DNA of 64,000 nt from Aquidulcibacter sp. (GTDB lineage Bacteria; Pseudomonadota; Alphaproteobacteria; Caulobacterales; Aquidulcibacteraceae): positions 1-64,000 of the forward strand of contig JAPZTJ010000001.1 of NCBI GenBank assembly GCA_027532555.1, read 5' to 3'. Shown here piece after piece: positions 37,807 through 47,605 of this stretch. Under the pieces are notes generated by a model. The model worked only from the letters and a program-made list of their open reading frames with translations. It was not told the origin of the DNA and made no database searches. How positions within the stretch are numbered: position 1 is the first letter of the stretch; every line of letters starts with the position of its first letter. A program made the translations under genes and the position numbers.

Positions 37807-38682
37807 TTACTTGGGCGGCAAACAAACCACCTGAATAACTTTCAGGTCGCGCCGAACCCGATTGGCAACACGCGTGATATCGTCCGTCTGTAGGGGTGCG
37901 ATTGCCGCACCCTTTGGACTGAGACGCGCTTCCTTTAAGGCTTGAATAACACTGTCAGAGCTTGTGGTGATAACGCGCCCGCGCCGCAAGCTCTCCGCAA
38001 TCGTAATGCCAATCACATTGCCGCGCGCGTCAAAAGCAGGGCCACCCGAGAGCCCACCCAATGTGCCGCGCAGCCCTTTCGACCTTGAAACCTCTGCCCA
38101 TGCCAAGGTGTTTTCCCGCCCGCGCCAAGCGCCTTCGGTGATCATTAATTCGCGCCCAATCAAGCGGCTAACCACTTCGCCCGGCCGGCCTTGTGGAAAC
38201 CCGATATGAAATCCTGTGGCGTCAAGCTGTAAATCCGCTTCATTCAGGTCCAGTGCCAAGGGCTCTGGCCCGCCTTGGGTTTTCAATATCGCCACATCAG
38301 CCCGCCCGGACACATAAACCAAAGAGGCCGCTACAAGCTCTTGGTCCTGTCCATTGACCACGCCCAATCGGTCGCATCCCAATGCCACGTGGCGGGCGGT
38401 TAACCAAACACCGTTATCCCCAATGGCAAAGCCTGTACCACTCGACCAAGGACCAGCGCGTTGCGCTTCCACCATAGACTGATCGTCAAAAGGACTGGGC
38501 GCCGGCAATATTGGCCCCTTCTCTTTTTCTTCTATCGAGTCAGGCGCAGGTACAACAAAGGTTTCAGATGGTTTTGACGGCAATCGGGGATCAGAACGAT
38601 CATTGACGCGGCCCAACAGCCAAGCTGCGCCCATGATCAGGACCAAAAGGATCAAAATCCCATCGCCGAACCGTCTCAACAT
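37807..38682 (-). CDS. Membrane-anchored trypsin-like serine protease
   Basis: A 291-residue protein with an N-terminal membrane anchor at about residues 8-24, an acidic/Pro-rich linker and a chymotrypsin-fold domain. The triad is readable as H98 (WLTARHVA), D129 (GRADVAILK) and S212 (GGLSGGPAFD). There is no PDZ domain, so it is not a standard DegP. It should act in the periplasm. The stop of the DUF350 gene lies six bases before its start, so the two are an operon. Confidence 0.85.
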   Translation of the reverse strand: MLRRFGDGILILLVLIMGAAWLLGRVNDRSDPRLPSKPSETFVVPAPDSIEEKEKGPILPAPSPFDDQSMVEAQRAGPWSSGTGFAIGDNGVWLTARHVALGCDRLGVVNGQDQELVAASLVYVSGRADVAILKTQGGPEPLALDLNEADLQLDATGFHIGFPQGRPGEVVSRLIGRELMITEGAWRGRENTLAWAEVSRSKGLRGTLGGLSGGPAFDARGNVIGITIAESLRRGRVITTSSDSVIQALKEARLSPKGAAIAPLQTDDITRVANRVRRDLKVIQVVCLPPK

Positions 38683-38688
38683 CGCAAA

Positions 38689-39102
38689 TCAGCCGTTCAA
38701 GGCCGACGCCGTCAAGAGTGCGGCACCAATCTTGACGCCAACAAGAACTGCGGCTGAGGCCATCTCTCCATTCTCAATGCGCGTCGACAGCCCTCGAACT
38801 ACAAAATCTACCAGACGGAACATGACCAATTGCAGAACCAAGGCGGTCAAGCCCCAGACAATCACATCCATCAAAGCATGAGACGTCGCCAAGGTCGCAG
38901 CAATTGGAATGGCAATACCGATTGCGGCGCCGCCTAAAGACAGTCCAGCAGCCGCATTGCCAGCGCGAACAAGCTCAATCTCCCGATGGGGCGTAATGGC
39001 CATATAGAGCCATACCCCAAAGGCCCAGATTGCGATCGCAACGCCGCCTTGCAGCAAAAAGGCGGGCAGACCGGTGACAAAGGCTTGCAACGAAGGGTCC
39101 AT
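38689..39102 (-). CDS. DUF350-family membrane protein
   Basis: A 137-residue integral membrane protein with about four helices (residues 12-34, 48-68, 78-100 and 115-135). The second helix contains the GLSLGGAAIGIAIP stretch and the third VDFVVRG, resembling the DUF350/YjfL family. Function is not established for the family. It leads the operon with the serine protease, which may hint at an envelope-stress role; that is inference. Confidence 0.8.
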   Translation of the reverse strand: MDPSLQAFVTGLPAFLLQGGVAIAIWAFGVWLYMAITPHREIELVRAGNAAAGLSLGGAAIGIAIPIAATLATSHALMDVIVWGLTALVLQLVMFRLVDFVVRGLSTRIENGEMASAAVLVGVKIGAALLTASALNG

Positions 39103-39232
39103 GCTACACTTTCCTTGTTTCCTCGGTGGAACATAACTTCCAGTGCTGACGTTTTGGCTTTAATGCGTCAAGCATCAAATGGAGGTAGGCCTGCAGGTCA
39201 GCCCCACCTGCCTGGTCTGAATTGGAGCCAAG

Positions 39233-40021
39233 ATGACCGCCACCACACCAAGAGTCGCCCTTGTTACCGGTTCTACCAGCGGGATTGGACTTGCCATTGC
39301 AGAAGCCTTTGCGGAAGCCGGCTATGGCGTGGTGATCAATGGTTTGGGTGAGGCGGATCAGATCGAAAGCATTCGGGCGAAGCTCGCCAACGACCATAAA
39401 GTCGATGTGCTTTACCATCCAGCCAATATGATGGCCCCAGCCGAAATCGAAGACATGATCACAAAAACACGCACCCACTTTGGGCGGTTGGATGTCGTCG
39501 TCAATAATGCGGGCATTCAATTTGTTGCTCCGATTGAAGATTTTCCAACCGAAAAATGGGATCAGATTATTGGAATCAATCTCAGCTCAGCTTTTCACAC
39601 CATTCGCCACGCGATTCCGGGCATGGCCGCCCAAAAATGGGGCCGGATCATCAATATCGCCTCAGCGCACGGCCTGGTGGCCAGCCCGTTTAAGTCGGCC
39701 TATGTTGCTGCCAAGCATGGTGTCGTGGGCTTAACCAAGGCGGTCGCGCTTGAGCATGCCAAAGACGGCGTCACGTGCAATGCAATCTGCCCCGGTTATG
39801 TCTTGACCGGCCTTGTAAAGGCACAAATCCCAGATCAAGCAAAATCACGTGGGATCAGTGAAGAAGAAGTCATCCAAAACGTGTTGTTAGCTGCCCAGCC
39901 GACCAAGCAATTTGTAACGGTCGAACAAGTCGCTTCGTTCGCGCTTTATCTGGCCAGCGACTCAGCGGCGCAAATCAATGGCGCGATTCTGACGATGGAT
40001 GGAGGATGGACCGCGCAATAA
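39233..40021 (+). CDS. bdhA: 3-hydroxybutyrate dehydrogenase
   Basis: NAD-dependent oxidation of D-3-hydroxybutyrate to acetoacetate, used when stored polyhydroxybutyrate is mobilised. The 262-residue SDR has TGSTSGIGLAIA, NNAGIQFVAPIEDFP, the catalytic Ser in NIASAHGLVASPFKSAYVAAKHG with Tyr and Lys, and AICPGYVLTGLV. The HGLVASPFKSAYVAAKHG stretch is characteristic of this enzyme. GGAG is upstream of the ATG. It complements the phaB gene elsewhere in the window. Confidence 0.93.
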   Translation: MTATTPRVALVTGSTSGIGLAIAEAFAEAGYGVVINGLGEADQIESIRAKLANDHKVDVLYHPANMMAPAEIEDMITKTRTHFGRLDVVVNNAGIQFVAPIEDFPTEKWDQIIGINLSSAFHTIRHAIPGMAAQKWGRIINIASAHGLVASPFKSAYVAAKHGVVGLTKAVALEHAKDGVTCNAICPGYVLTGLVKAQIPDQAKSRGISEEEVIQNVLLAAQPTKQFVTVEQVASFALYLASDSAAQINGAILTMDGGWTAQ

Positions 40022-40030
40022 ATTACAGAA

Positions 40031-41524
40031 CTACTCGGCCTTAGGCTTCCTACAGCGCGCGATCAGCCGTTCAAGCTGCACTGACTGGGGGGCCGAGACC
40101 GTAATTGTTGCACCATTACTGGCGAAGTCTAAGGGCTGACCGGCACCAAAGCGGGCCAAAAAGGGATCAGACGATACAGCCTCTGCCGTGCCATCGACTT
40201 CATAACCATTGGCGCTTGGTTTCCAGTTCATCGTAAGACTTGCACTTTTCCCGCCACTGCTGACCCGCACGGACCCCGTATCGCCATTGATGGGCCCGGG
40301 CAGGCCTGAGACAGCGATCGTATAGCCGCCGCCAGCCCTACAGGCGACTGAAGCCAGTGCGCCCTTCTGGCCCAAGGGTGACGCAATCCGGCCCGCACTC
40401 GGCTCTCGCCATGCCACAGTTTCGGCCTTTGTTTGTAGCGCGGGAGCTGTCTCCCACGCCAATTTGCCTGCTTTCACGTCGTAAAAAGCAACGGATTGAA
40501 CTGGGCCCGCCTCAGAACCCACCACCCGAGGCGAGGCCGACGGGCAAAACCCAGCGAACGCCAATCCACGCGCCCGAACCTCTGGCCGAAGATTCTCGCC
40601 CTCAAGCCGCTCTGCCAAAAGGACGCGCGTTCCCCGGCGCAGGTCCAACACGATCGCCCTGGCAGAACAGGACTTTGGTGCAGCCTGAGCCGCCACCAAA
40701 ACCGCCACCTCGGGCAATAATCCACCGGCAGGCCAAACCCCTTTAATCGACAGCTTTTGTGGGGCGCCAGCAATCATTGCATCGGCTTTTCCATCCAAAC
40801 CCGCCTTAACAGGCAACAAGTCCTCCCCGTTTGACTGGGCAGCGCGGGGGTAAATCAAGACGCCGTCGAGATAGGCTGCAGCACCGAAGTCAGCTACTTT
40901 AAGCTCAAGCAAGCCGCGCGTAGTCAAAAGCTGGGTGTCTGCCAGGCTCGGCAAAGCGGCACCTGCGCGCACCAAATCGGCAAAGCGCTTCCCTGCCGAC
41001 AGCGCCACCCCATCGCGGCGCATGTGCGTCAGAACCAACGTGCCTGCCTGCGGACCAGTTTGGAACCCAAGGACCAAAGTCTCAGGCATGCCACTGACCG
41101 AAGCCTTAACAGTGGGCCCGGGCTTGAAAACATAGCCAATTTCAGCACCCGTTTGCCGGCCTTGAAACGACCTTGTCGCACGATAACCTGCTTGCGATGC
41201 ACGGATTTCGAGATCATTGAGATATTGCTCAATCGATAAATTGGTCGACACCGGACCTTGCACCGAATCTAGTTCAGCCAAGATCGTTTGAGGTAAGACC
41301 GATAGAAGCGCTTGATTGGTTTGCCCCTGCGTCGGCGACGTCACGGCCGAGCCGATGCCGTCCGGGGCAGCCGATCTCAAAAACGGAAAAATAATCCCAC
41401 CCGTGGCAACGCCAACCCCAAAAGAGAACAAAGCAACCAACGCCAACATGCCAACGCCGAACCGCGGGCCGTAAATCGGCTTAGAAACAATTGTTACGGG
41501 TTCGCGATCCATTGGCTGCACCAT
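40031..41524 (-). CDS. Large uncharacterised membrane-anchored protein
   Basis: A 497-residue protein I do not recognise. After a 20-residue cytoplasmic tail there is one membrane helix (about residues 24-48), with the rest predicted periplasmic. Gly/Ala-rich beta-strand patterns dominate, with scattered paired cysteines (SCSA near 290, GFC near 330, VACRAGGG near 396, ARC near the end) that could form disulfides. A second ATG four codons on is equally possible; neither has a clear ribosome site. It converges with bdhA. Confidence 0.6.
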   Translation of the reverse strand: MVQPMDREPVTIVSKPIYGPRFGVGMLALVALFSFGVGVATGGIIFPFLRSAAPDGIGSAVTSPTQGQTNQALLSVLPQTILAELDSVQGPVSTNLSIEQYLNDLEIRASQAGYRATRSFQGRQTGAEIGYVFKPGPTVKASVSGMPETLVLGFQTGPQAGTLVLTHMRRDGVALSAGKRFADLVRAGAALPSLADTQLLTTRGLLELKVADFGAAAYLDGVLIYPRAAQSNGEDLLPVKAGLDGKADAMIAGAPQKLSIKGVWPAGGLLPEVAVLVAAQAAPKSCSARAIVLDLRRGTRVLLAERLEGENLRPEVRARGLAFAGFCPSASPRVVGSEAGPVQSVAFYDVKAGKLAWETAPALQTKAETVAWREPSAGRIASPLGQKGALASVACRAGGGYTIAVSGLPGPINGDTGSVRVSSGGKSASLTMNWKPSANGYEVDGTAEAVSSDPFLARFGAGQPLDFASNGATITVSAPQSVQLERLIARCRKPKAE

Positions 41525-41647
41525 AGGTGGATGTAGGGCGTATTTGCCTCTTTCGCCAAGTCTAATGGGGCAACCATTTTGGTTTCACTGCAGGGGAGGG
41601 GCCCGTTTCCCCTTCAAACCACAGCCAACGCAGGCTAAACACTTCCC

Positions 41648-43861
41648 ATGACCACAGCTTTGACCGCCGAACCGCCCATGACCCCCGCCCTGGTTGCCGA
41701 ACACGGCCTATCAGAGGCTGAATATGCCGTCATTCTAGACCGCTTGGGCCGCGAACCCAATTTAACCGAACTCGGTATTTTTTCGGTCATGTGGTCAGAA
41801 CATTGCAGCTATAAGAGTTCACGGCGGCATTTGGCTAAATTCCCGACCAAAGGCCCGCGCGTCATCCAAGGTCCGGGCGAAAATGCTGGTGTTATCGACA
41901 TTGATGATGGGCAGGCTGCCGTCTTTAAAATGGAAAGCCATAACCACCCGAGCTTTATCGAACCCTATCAAGGGGCGGCGACGGGTGTGGGCGGCATTAT
42001 GCGCGATGTATTCACCATGGGTGCCCGCCCAATCGCATTAGCCAATGCGCTACGTTTTGGCAGTCCAGACCATCCCTTAACCCGACGCTTGGTATCTGGA
42101 GTGGTCGCTGGGATTGGCGGCTATGGCAATTGTGTTGGCGTACCAACAGTCTGCGGCGAGACGAACTTCCACCCAGGCTATAATGGCAATATTCTTGTCA
42201 ATGCCATGTGTGTCGGCCTCGCCGACGCTGACAAGATTTTCTATGCACGCGGCGCCAAGATCGGCAGCCCGATTGTCTATTTCGGGTCCAAAACCGGCCG
42301 CGACGGAATTCATGGAGCAACCATGGCCAGCGCCGAGTTTGACGAGGCGAGCGAAGAAAAGCGCCCAACGGTGCAAGTTGGCGACCCATTTGTCGAGAAG
42401 CTATTGATCGAGGCTTGTCTTGAATTAATGGCCACAGATAGCATCGAGGCTATCCAAGATATGGGCGCAGCAGGCCTTACGTCGTCCTCGGTCGAGATGG
42501 CGGGGAAGGAATATCTGGGCATTGAGCTGGATATGAACAATGTTCCCGTTCGCGAGACCGGCATGACGCCTTATGAAATGATGTTGTCAGAGAGCCAGGA
42601 GCGTATGCTGGCCATTCTAAAGCCGGGCCGTGAGGCCGAGGCTGAGGCCATCATGAAGAAGTGGGACATTGATTTTGCCGTGATTGGCAAAACCACGGAT
42701 ACAGGCCGGATGGTCTTGCACTGGAATGGTGCCATTGTGTGCGACATCCCGGTTGCACCCTTGAGTGAAGATGCGCCTAATTATGATCGGCCTTGGGTAC
42801 AGCCTGCGCTGCACCCGGCTGTCACCAGTTCGATGCTGACCCCGATTGCGGACTGGCGCGACGCAACTCTGAAACTCGTGTCCTGCCCGGACGGCGCATC
42901 GAAGCGTTGGCTCTGGGAACAATATGACCGCCATGTGATGGCTGACAGCCTGGAAGAAAGCGCCACGCCGTCAGATGCAGCAATTGTGCGTATCCACAAC
43001 ACCCAAAAGGCGCTGGCGATCAGCTGTGACTGTACCCCACGTTATGTGTCGGCAGACCCGTTTGAAGGCGGAAAGCAAGTCGTAGCTGAAGCGTGGCGAA
43101 ACCTGACGGCCACCGGCGCAAGCCCCATTGCCATCACCGACAATCTAAATTTCGGTAACCCGCAACGTCCTGAAATCATGGGGCAGTTTGTGCGTGCTAC
43201 GGATGGTATGGCGGAAGCCTGTGCTGTCCTCGACTTCCCAGTCGTATCGGGCAACGTCAGCCTGTACAATGAAACCTCCGGCCAAGCGATCCCACCAACC
43301 CCGGCCATCGGCGGGGTCGGGCTTCTGACTGATTACACCAAGCGCGTTGGCTTTGGTGCAGTAGACATGGGCGACATGATTATCTTGGTCGGCAAAACGA
43401 CGGACAATTTGGGGGCGACCTTGGCCCTACGCGAAGTTTGGGGTCGAGAAGATGGCGCCCCGCCGCAGGTCGACCTCGCGCAAGAGCGCCTCACTGGTGA
43501 CGTTGTCCGCGGCCTCATCCAAACCGGCCACATCCGCTCCTGCCATGATTTATCCGACGGCGGTCTTCTGATTGCGGCGGCTGACATTGCTATGGCATCG
43601 GGCAGAGGCCTCGCCATCACTCTACCTCATGGCCTAAGCGCCGAAGCAGCCCTATTGAGCGAAGACCAGGCTCGTTACCTCCTCATCGTCAATCCAACCC
43701 ATGCCGACAGCGTGTTTGAAGCTTTGGAAGCACAAGCCATTCCCTGCGCCGCAATCGGCTCCGCCGGAGGGTGCGAATTGGCCATTCAAGACGTCCTGGC
43801 CATTGATATCACAGATCTAAAACAGGCCCATGAAGCCTGGATGCCCGCCTTTATGGCCTAA
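41648..43861 (+). CDS. purL: Phosphoribosylformylglycinamidine synthase subunit PurL
   Basis: ATP-dependent synthetase subunit of purine synthesis that converts FGAR to FGAM with ammonia from PurQ. The 737-residue small-type PurL has [11 protein letters not shown] near the N-terminus (active-site His), [21 protein letters not shown] and the repeated AIRS-like halves (NLNFGNP, DLSDGGL). PurS and PurQ are not in the window. bolA follows 30 bases downstream. Confidence 0.97.
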   Translation: MTTALTAEPPMTPALVAEHGLSEAEYAVILDRLGREPNLTELGIFSVMWSEHCSYKSSRRHLAKFPTKGPRVIQGPGENAGVIDIDDGQAAVFKMESHNHPSFIEPYQGAATGVGGIMRDVFTMGARPIALANALRFGSPDHPLTRRLVSGVVAGIGGYGNCVGVPTVCGETNFHPGYNGNILVNAMCVGLADADKIFYARGAKIGSPIVYFGSKTGRDGIHGATMASAEFDEASEEKRPTVQVGDPFVEKLLIEACLELMATDSIEAIQDMGAAGLTSSSVEMAGKEYLGIELDMNNVPVRETGMTPYEMMLSESQERMLAILKPGREAEAEAIMKKWDIDFAVIGKTTDTGRMVLHWNGAIVCDIPVAPLSEDAPNYDRPWVQPALHPAVTSSMLTPIADWRDATLKLVSCPDGASKRWLWEQYDRHVMADSLEESATPSDAAIVRIHNTQKALAISCDCTPRYVSADPFEGGKQVVAEAWRNLTATGASPIAITDNLNFGNPQRPEIMGQFVRATDGMAEACAVLDFPVVSGNVSLYNETSGQAIPPTPAIGGVGLLTDYTKRVGFGAVDMGDMIILVGKTTDNLGATLALREVWGREDGAPPQVDLAQERLTGDVVRGLIQTGHIRSCHDLSDGGLLIAAADIAMASGRGLAITLPHGLSAEAALLSEDQARYLLIVNPTHADSVFEALEAQAIPCAAIGSAGGCELAIQDVLAIDITDLKQAHEAWMPAFMA

Positions 43862-43891
43862 CGGTCAAACCCCTTTACCCCGGAGACAGAC

Positions 43892-44125
43892 ATGCCCATG
43901 GCCGCTTCTGACATCAAGTCCATGATTTTAGATGCTTTTCCGGACGCCGATATTGAGATCATCGATCTCGCTGGCGACGGCGACCACTATAAGGCTATCG
44001 TGAAGAGCGCCGGCTTTGCCGGCATGAACCGGGTCAAGCAACACCAGGCTGTCTACGCCTCGCTGAAGGGCAAGATGGGGGGCGAGCTACATGCGCTCGC
44101 GCTTGAAACCAGTTTAAAGCCCTAA
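43892..44125 (+). CDS. bolA: BolA-family protein
   Basis: A 77-residue BolA/IbaG-type protein. The FPDADIEIIDLAGDGDHYKAIV segment and the conserved RVKQHQAVYASL helix with its metal-binding His are present. BolA proteins pair with CGFS monothiol glutaredoxins through a shared [2Fe-2S] cluster, and such a glutaredoxin (grxD) is encoded 2.2 kb downstream. The gene follows purL closely, as in many Alphaproteobacteria. Confidence 0.92.
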   Translation: MPMAASDIKSMILDAFPDADIEIIDLAGDGDHYKAIVKSAGFAGMNRVKQHQAVYASLKGKMGGELHALALETSLKP

Positions 44126-44137
44126 AAAAAGCGCCTG

Positions 44138-46003
44138 CTACTTCTTGATAATCACCAAGCTGTAGTCACCCTCCGCTGATTCCTCGACCGTTGTGACACG
44201 AATGACCTGCGGCCCAGCGGTCGTGACCGTATAGATTAGTTTAGCATTCGTACCGCCACCACTATCATCGTCGGAAGCATAGTCGTCATCAACGCGGTCA
44301 ATCTGGCGTGCGCCCACTATGATATCGAAGTTATCGGCGCTGGCCGCAATTTCAAAGGTTTCGCCGATTTGACCGTCAAAGACATAGCGATCGAAATAGT
44401 GGCTGTCATTGCGTAAGGGATCGTTTGCGTCGAGATTCCCACGAATGGTTTCGCCTAGCTTTGCGCGGGCAGGAATGGGCGGCACAACGGATACCGGCAC
44501 ATCACTGACGCCGACCGTGTATTGGCCCTCTTGGGTCGGCTCCCCCGCCATGGCTCGAATAATGTAGGTACCATCGCTGGGTGCGGTAAACTTAATGCGC
44601 GCATTCAAGCCTTGTCCGCCGTCATCATCTTTGGCGAGGGCTTCGAAGGCGGCAGACGTCAATAGGCCAATCTCCAATAGCGGATCGAGATTGGCATCGC
44701 CCTCCTTTTCCATCTTCACATTGACTTTTTGGCCAGCCCGCAAAGCGATGGAATACGTGTTGAATAGGGCGTCGGTAGCGGTCAAGCGTGCGCCCCCATC
44801 ACGCAGTTCGCCCGAGATATTCTGGCCAAGACGCATGGCTTGTGTCGCTGCTGGAGCGCGGCCTGCGGCGGCTTGCTCGACCACCAAACGATAGAGACCA
44901 TTAGCACGACCGACTTTTTGAACCTCAACTACATAGGTTCCAGACGTTTCAGGTCGAAAGCGCAACAAGGCGTTTCTGTCGCCACCGCCATCATCATCTT
45001 GAGCTAAACTCTCCAGACTACCATCGGCAAGAATTCTTCCTATGGAAATCTTAGGATCTAGCTCACTGCCATTGGCAGCATTCAGCGCGATCCGATAAGC
45101 CTTGCCGCCTTCTAGGCGAAGACCATAACGCACAGCATGGGTTTCTTCGCCATCCGTCTCGTAACGTGGCGTGGTGTTTGACAACGCCCCGCTGACAGCT
45201 TGGCCCAAGTCAATCAAGATCGGCGCTGGCATTGGCGGCAGCTCCTGACGCAAGCCTGTCGTCAAAATATAGGTGCCGACTTGGCCCGACCCGACAGAAG
45301 TGACGCGAACTTGATAAAGACCTGCACGTGGGACGACGTAGCGGATACGTGCACTGGTGCCTGGCCCGCCATCATCATCTTCAGCAACCTTCAAGCCTGC
45401 AGGGGTCAATAGCTCAAGTTTTGGGTCAAAGTCATCGGACGAAAGATCAAGCTGAATCTCCTGATCTGCAGTCAGCCGCACCGCATAGGCATCAACAGTC
45501 GCGCCATCATTCGTGACCGCATCATTTTGGTCCAGAGCGTTGGAAACACTTTGGCCAAACGAGAGCGGCCGCGCCGAAATCGGGGGTGGCTGTGACGCTG
45601 TTGCTAAGATCGTAAACGCCCCACGGTCGCCCTTATTCATGGTGTTGGCCCGTATCTGGAGCAGACCAGAGGCGGGAACCATCCGGCGAACAACCGCAGG
45701 CTTGTCCGTTTCGCCAACTGACGCCGTACAGCCTTCACATTCCTCGTCAATTTCGTCCCCCACAGCCACAATGGGTTGGAAGGCCGTACTAGATAGCGTC
45801 ACCGTGACCATCTGCCCCTTGGGGGCCTGAACTTGAAAAAGCTCATAACTGCTATCATCGCTGTCAAGGACGGGGTCTTCTGGACCCATGGAACCTTGAA
45901 GGGGCTGCCCAAGTGTCAGGGGACGGAGGCCAGATTGCGCGACAACAGGGCTGGCGACCAAAATCACAAAGAATGAAACACAACCTAGCCAATATTGACG
46001 CAT
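44138..46003 (-). CDS. Secreted protein with five PPC-like repeats
   Basis: A 621-residue exported protein with a signal peptide ending near VVAQS. The rest is five tandem beta-sandwich repeats of about 115 residues resembling bacterial pre-peptidase C-terminal (PPC) domains. Each begins LGQ-xxG and ends with a G-x-Y-x-x-R/V-V strand. Repeats 2-5 carry an acidic DDDGG or DDDSGGG loop likely to bind calcium. There is no catalytic domain. The ATG at the signal peptide is preferred over a TTG 51 bases earlier. It is on the opposite strand between bolA and grxD. Confidence 0.75.
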   Translation of the reverse strand: MRQYWLGCVSFFVILVASPVVAQSGLRPLTLGQPLQGSMGPEDPVLDSDDSSYELFQVQAPKGQMVTVTLSSTAFQPIVAVGDEIDEECEGCTASVGETDKPAVVRRMVPASGLLQIRANTMNKGDRGAFTILATASQPPPISARPLSFGQSVSNALDQNDAVTNDGATVDAYAVRLTADQEIQLDLSSDDFDPKLELLTPAGLKVAEDDDGGPGTSARIRYVVPRAGLYQVRVTSVGSGQVGTYILTTGLRQELPPMPAPILIDLGQAVSGALSNTTPRYETDGEETHAVRYGLRLEGGKAYRIALNAANGSELDPKISIGRILADGSLESLAQDDDGGGDRNALLRFRPETSGTYVVEVQKVGRANGLYRLVVEQAAAGRAPAATQAMRLGQNISGELRDGGARLTATDALFNTYSIALRAGQKVNVKMEKEGDANLDPLLEIGLLTSAAFEALAKDDDGGQGLNARIKFTAPSDGTYIIRAMAGEPTQEGQYTVGVSDVPVSVVPPIPARAKLGETIRGNLDANDPLRNDSHYFDRYVFDGQIGETFEIAASADNFDIIVGARQIDRVDDDYASDDDSGGGTNAKLIYTVTTAGPQVIRVTTVEESAEGDYSLVIIKK

Positions 46004-46317
46004 CGTGATGCAGCCACCGAAATGGCCCCTCAGACGGGCGCGACTTCTGGTCAAAATGCACCGCGTCGTAAGCAGAATAACAAACCAGAAGGGCTAGCTA
46101 TACTGACCATTCCGGGCTCCTAGCAATGGCTATCGCTCATCAAGTGCAATTTCCCGGTGGCCTTGACCAGACCGCTCGCCATCCCTAGCTGAAGGACAGA
46201 AAGAGAGTTTTCTCAGACCCATCTGGTCAAACAATGATTGACGCAGCGGTTCATGTGTTCCATCGAAGGCTGAAACATTCGTCAATACGTTCTGGACCCC
46301 AGCAAGGAGCACAACAC
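46004..46317. other. Intergenic region upstream of grxD
   Basis: It carries the divergent promoters of the PPC-repeat gene and grxD. I see no tRNA, repeat or convincing hairpin. The open frame upstream of grxD in this region lacks a ribosome site. Confidence 0.4.
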
Positions 46318-46647
46318 ATGAGCGACGCACAAGCTTTTATCGATAATCTGGTCAAAACCAATGATGTGGTGCTGTTCATGAAAGGTACGTCCCGCATGCC
46401 AATGTGCGGATTTTCAGGCACCGTAGTGAAAATCCTTGATCATGTCGGTGCAGACTATCAGGATGTTAACGTGCTGGCCGATGAAGACGTCCGCCAAGGC
46501 ATCAAAGACTATTCCAACTGGCCCACCATTCCACAGCTCTATGTCAAGGGTGAGTTCATCGGGGGCTGCGACATCATTCGGGAAATGTTTGAAACCGGCG
46601 AATTAAAGCAGGTACTGAGCGAAGCTGGTGTTCCACTCCAACCTTGA
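46318..46647 (+). CDS. grxD: Monothiol glutaredoxin (CGFS type)
   Basis: A 109-residue Grx4-type protein with the active-site motif MPMCGFSG (C30) and the glutathione-binding [19 protein letters not shown] segment. It carries or transfers [2Fe-2S] clusters, usually with BolA, encoded upstream. AAGGAG eight bases before the ATG fixes the start; the longer open frame is not used. Confidence 0.95.
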   Translation: MSDAQAFIDNLVKTNDVVLFMKGTSRMPMCGFSGTVVKILDHVGADYQDVNVLADEDVRQGIKDYSNWPTIPQLYVKGEFIGGCDIIREMFETGELKQVLSEAGVPLQP

Positions 46648-46669
46648 TCAAACGATCTTCTAGATGCAA

Positions 46670-46703
46670 AAAAGCCCGCTCGGCCAATGCTGAGCGGGCT
46701 TTT
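46670..46703. terminator. Bidirectional terminator between grxD and rpsD
   Basis: A 12-bp stem (AAAAGCCCGCTC / GAGCGGGCTTTT) with a 10-nt loop has A residues on the left and T residues on the right. It can end both grxD and the convergent rpsD transcripts. Confidence 0.85.
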
Positions 46704-46726
46704 CTGTGTCTGATTTTTGGTCGGAA

Positions 46727-47347
46727 TTACGAAGCGTAATATTCCACAACCATGTTTGGTTCCATTTTCACTGGGTAAGGTACGTCAGCCAATTCTGGCA
46801 CGCGCAAGAAGGTTGCCTTCATCGCGCCGACATCCATTTCAACATAGTCAGGGAAATCACGCTCGGCCGAGTCCAACGCTTCCAAGACAAGTGCCATGGT
46901 GCGGGATTTTTCACGAACTCGCACAACATCACCAACGCGCAAACGGTACGAAGGAATATTGACCTTCTTACCGTTGACCGTGACGTGACCGTGGTTCACA
47001 AATTGGCGTGCCGCAAATACGGTTGGCACGAATTTGGCGCGATAGACCATGGCATCCAGACGGCACTCCAACAGGCCGATTAGGTTCTCAGCCGTGTTGC
47101 CCTTGCGGCGTGCGGCTTCTTCATAAAGGCCAGCAAACTGCTTTTCGGTAATGTTGCCATAATAGCCCTTCAGCTTTTGCTTGGCGCGCAACTGAGCACC
47201 GAATGCCGAGACTTTGGCAGGACGGGCGGTTGGGCCGTGCTGACCTGGCTTATAGGTCCGCTTGTTGACTGGGCTTTTTGGACGGCCCCACAGGTTTTCA
47301 CTGAGGCGACGGTCGATTTTATATTTCGCAGCAATGCGCTTTGACAT
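46727..47347 (-). CDS. rpsD: 30S ribosomal protein S4
   Basis: Primary 16S rRNA-binding protein of the small subunit body, 206 residues. The N-terminal part has [19 protein letters not shown], and the S4 RNA-binding domain follows ([33 protein letters not shown]). As in many bacteria it stands alone, not with alpha-operon genes. The open frame extends upstream, but the ATG at MSKRIAAK matches the family start. Confidence 0.97.
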   Translation of the reverse strand: MSKRIAAKYKIDRRLSENLWGRPKSPVNKRTYKPGQHGPTARPAKVSAFGAQLRAKQKLKGYYGNITEKQFAGLYEEAARRKGNTAENLIGLLECRLDAMVYRAKFVPTVFAARQFVNHGHVTVNGKKVNIPSYRLRVGDVVRVREKSRTMALVLEALDSAERDFPDYVEMDVGAMKATFLRVPELADVPYPVKMEPNMVVEYYAS

Positions 47348-47546
47348 GTTTAGTCCATTTACGTTTTGACGGTCCGGGCGGCACACCATGTGTCGCGATT
47401 GCAATGGCCGGAAACCCATCACCCATGTTTTCCCCCAGTGAAGGCGGTGCCAACCCAGCAGGAAGGCGCGCTTAAACGGGATTGGTGCCTCAGAGTCAAG
47501 GATTGTGGGCAGTTTAAGCCCAGTTGCCCCTGCATTCCGCGCAGGC

Positions 47547-47576
47547 TTGACATATAGTTTATCGCTAAACTATAAT
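47547..47576 (+). promoter_or_regulatory. Strong sigma-70 promoter with embedded MarR-type operator
   Basis: TTGACA (47547-47552) and TATAAT (47571-47576), both perfect consensus, are separated by 18 bases. The perfect palindrome TATAGTTTA-TCGC-TAAACTATA (47553-47574) fills the spacer and overlaps the -10 box. A bound dimer would block RNA polymerase. The operon downstream encodes a MarR-type repressor, the obvious candidate. Transcription should start about 20 bases before the first ATG. Confidence 0.85.
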
Positions 47577-47605
47577 GGTTGAACGTTAAACCAAAAGAGG
47601 TCGCC

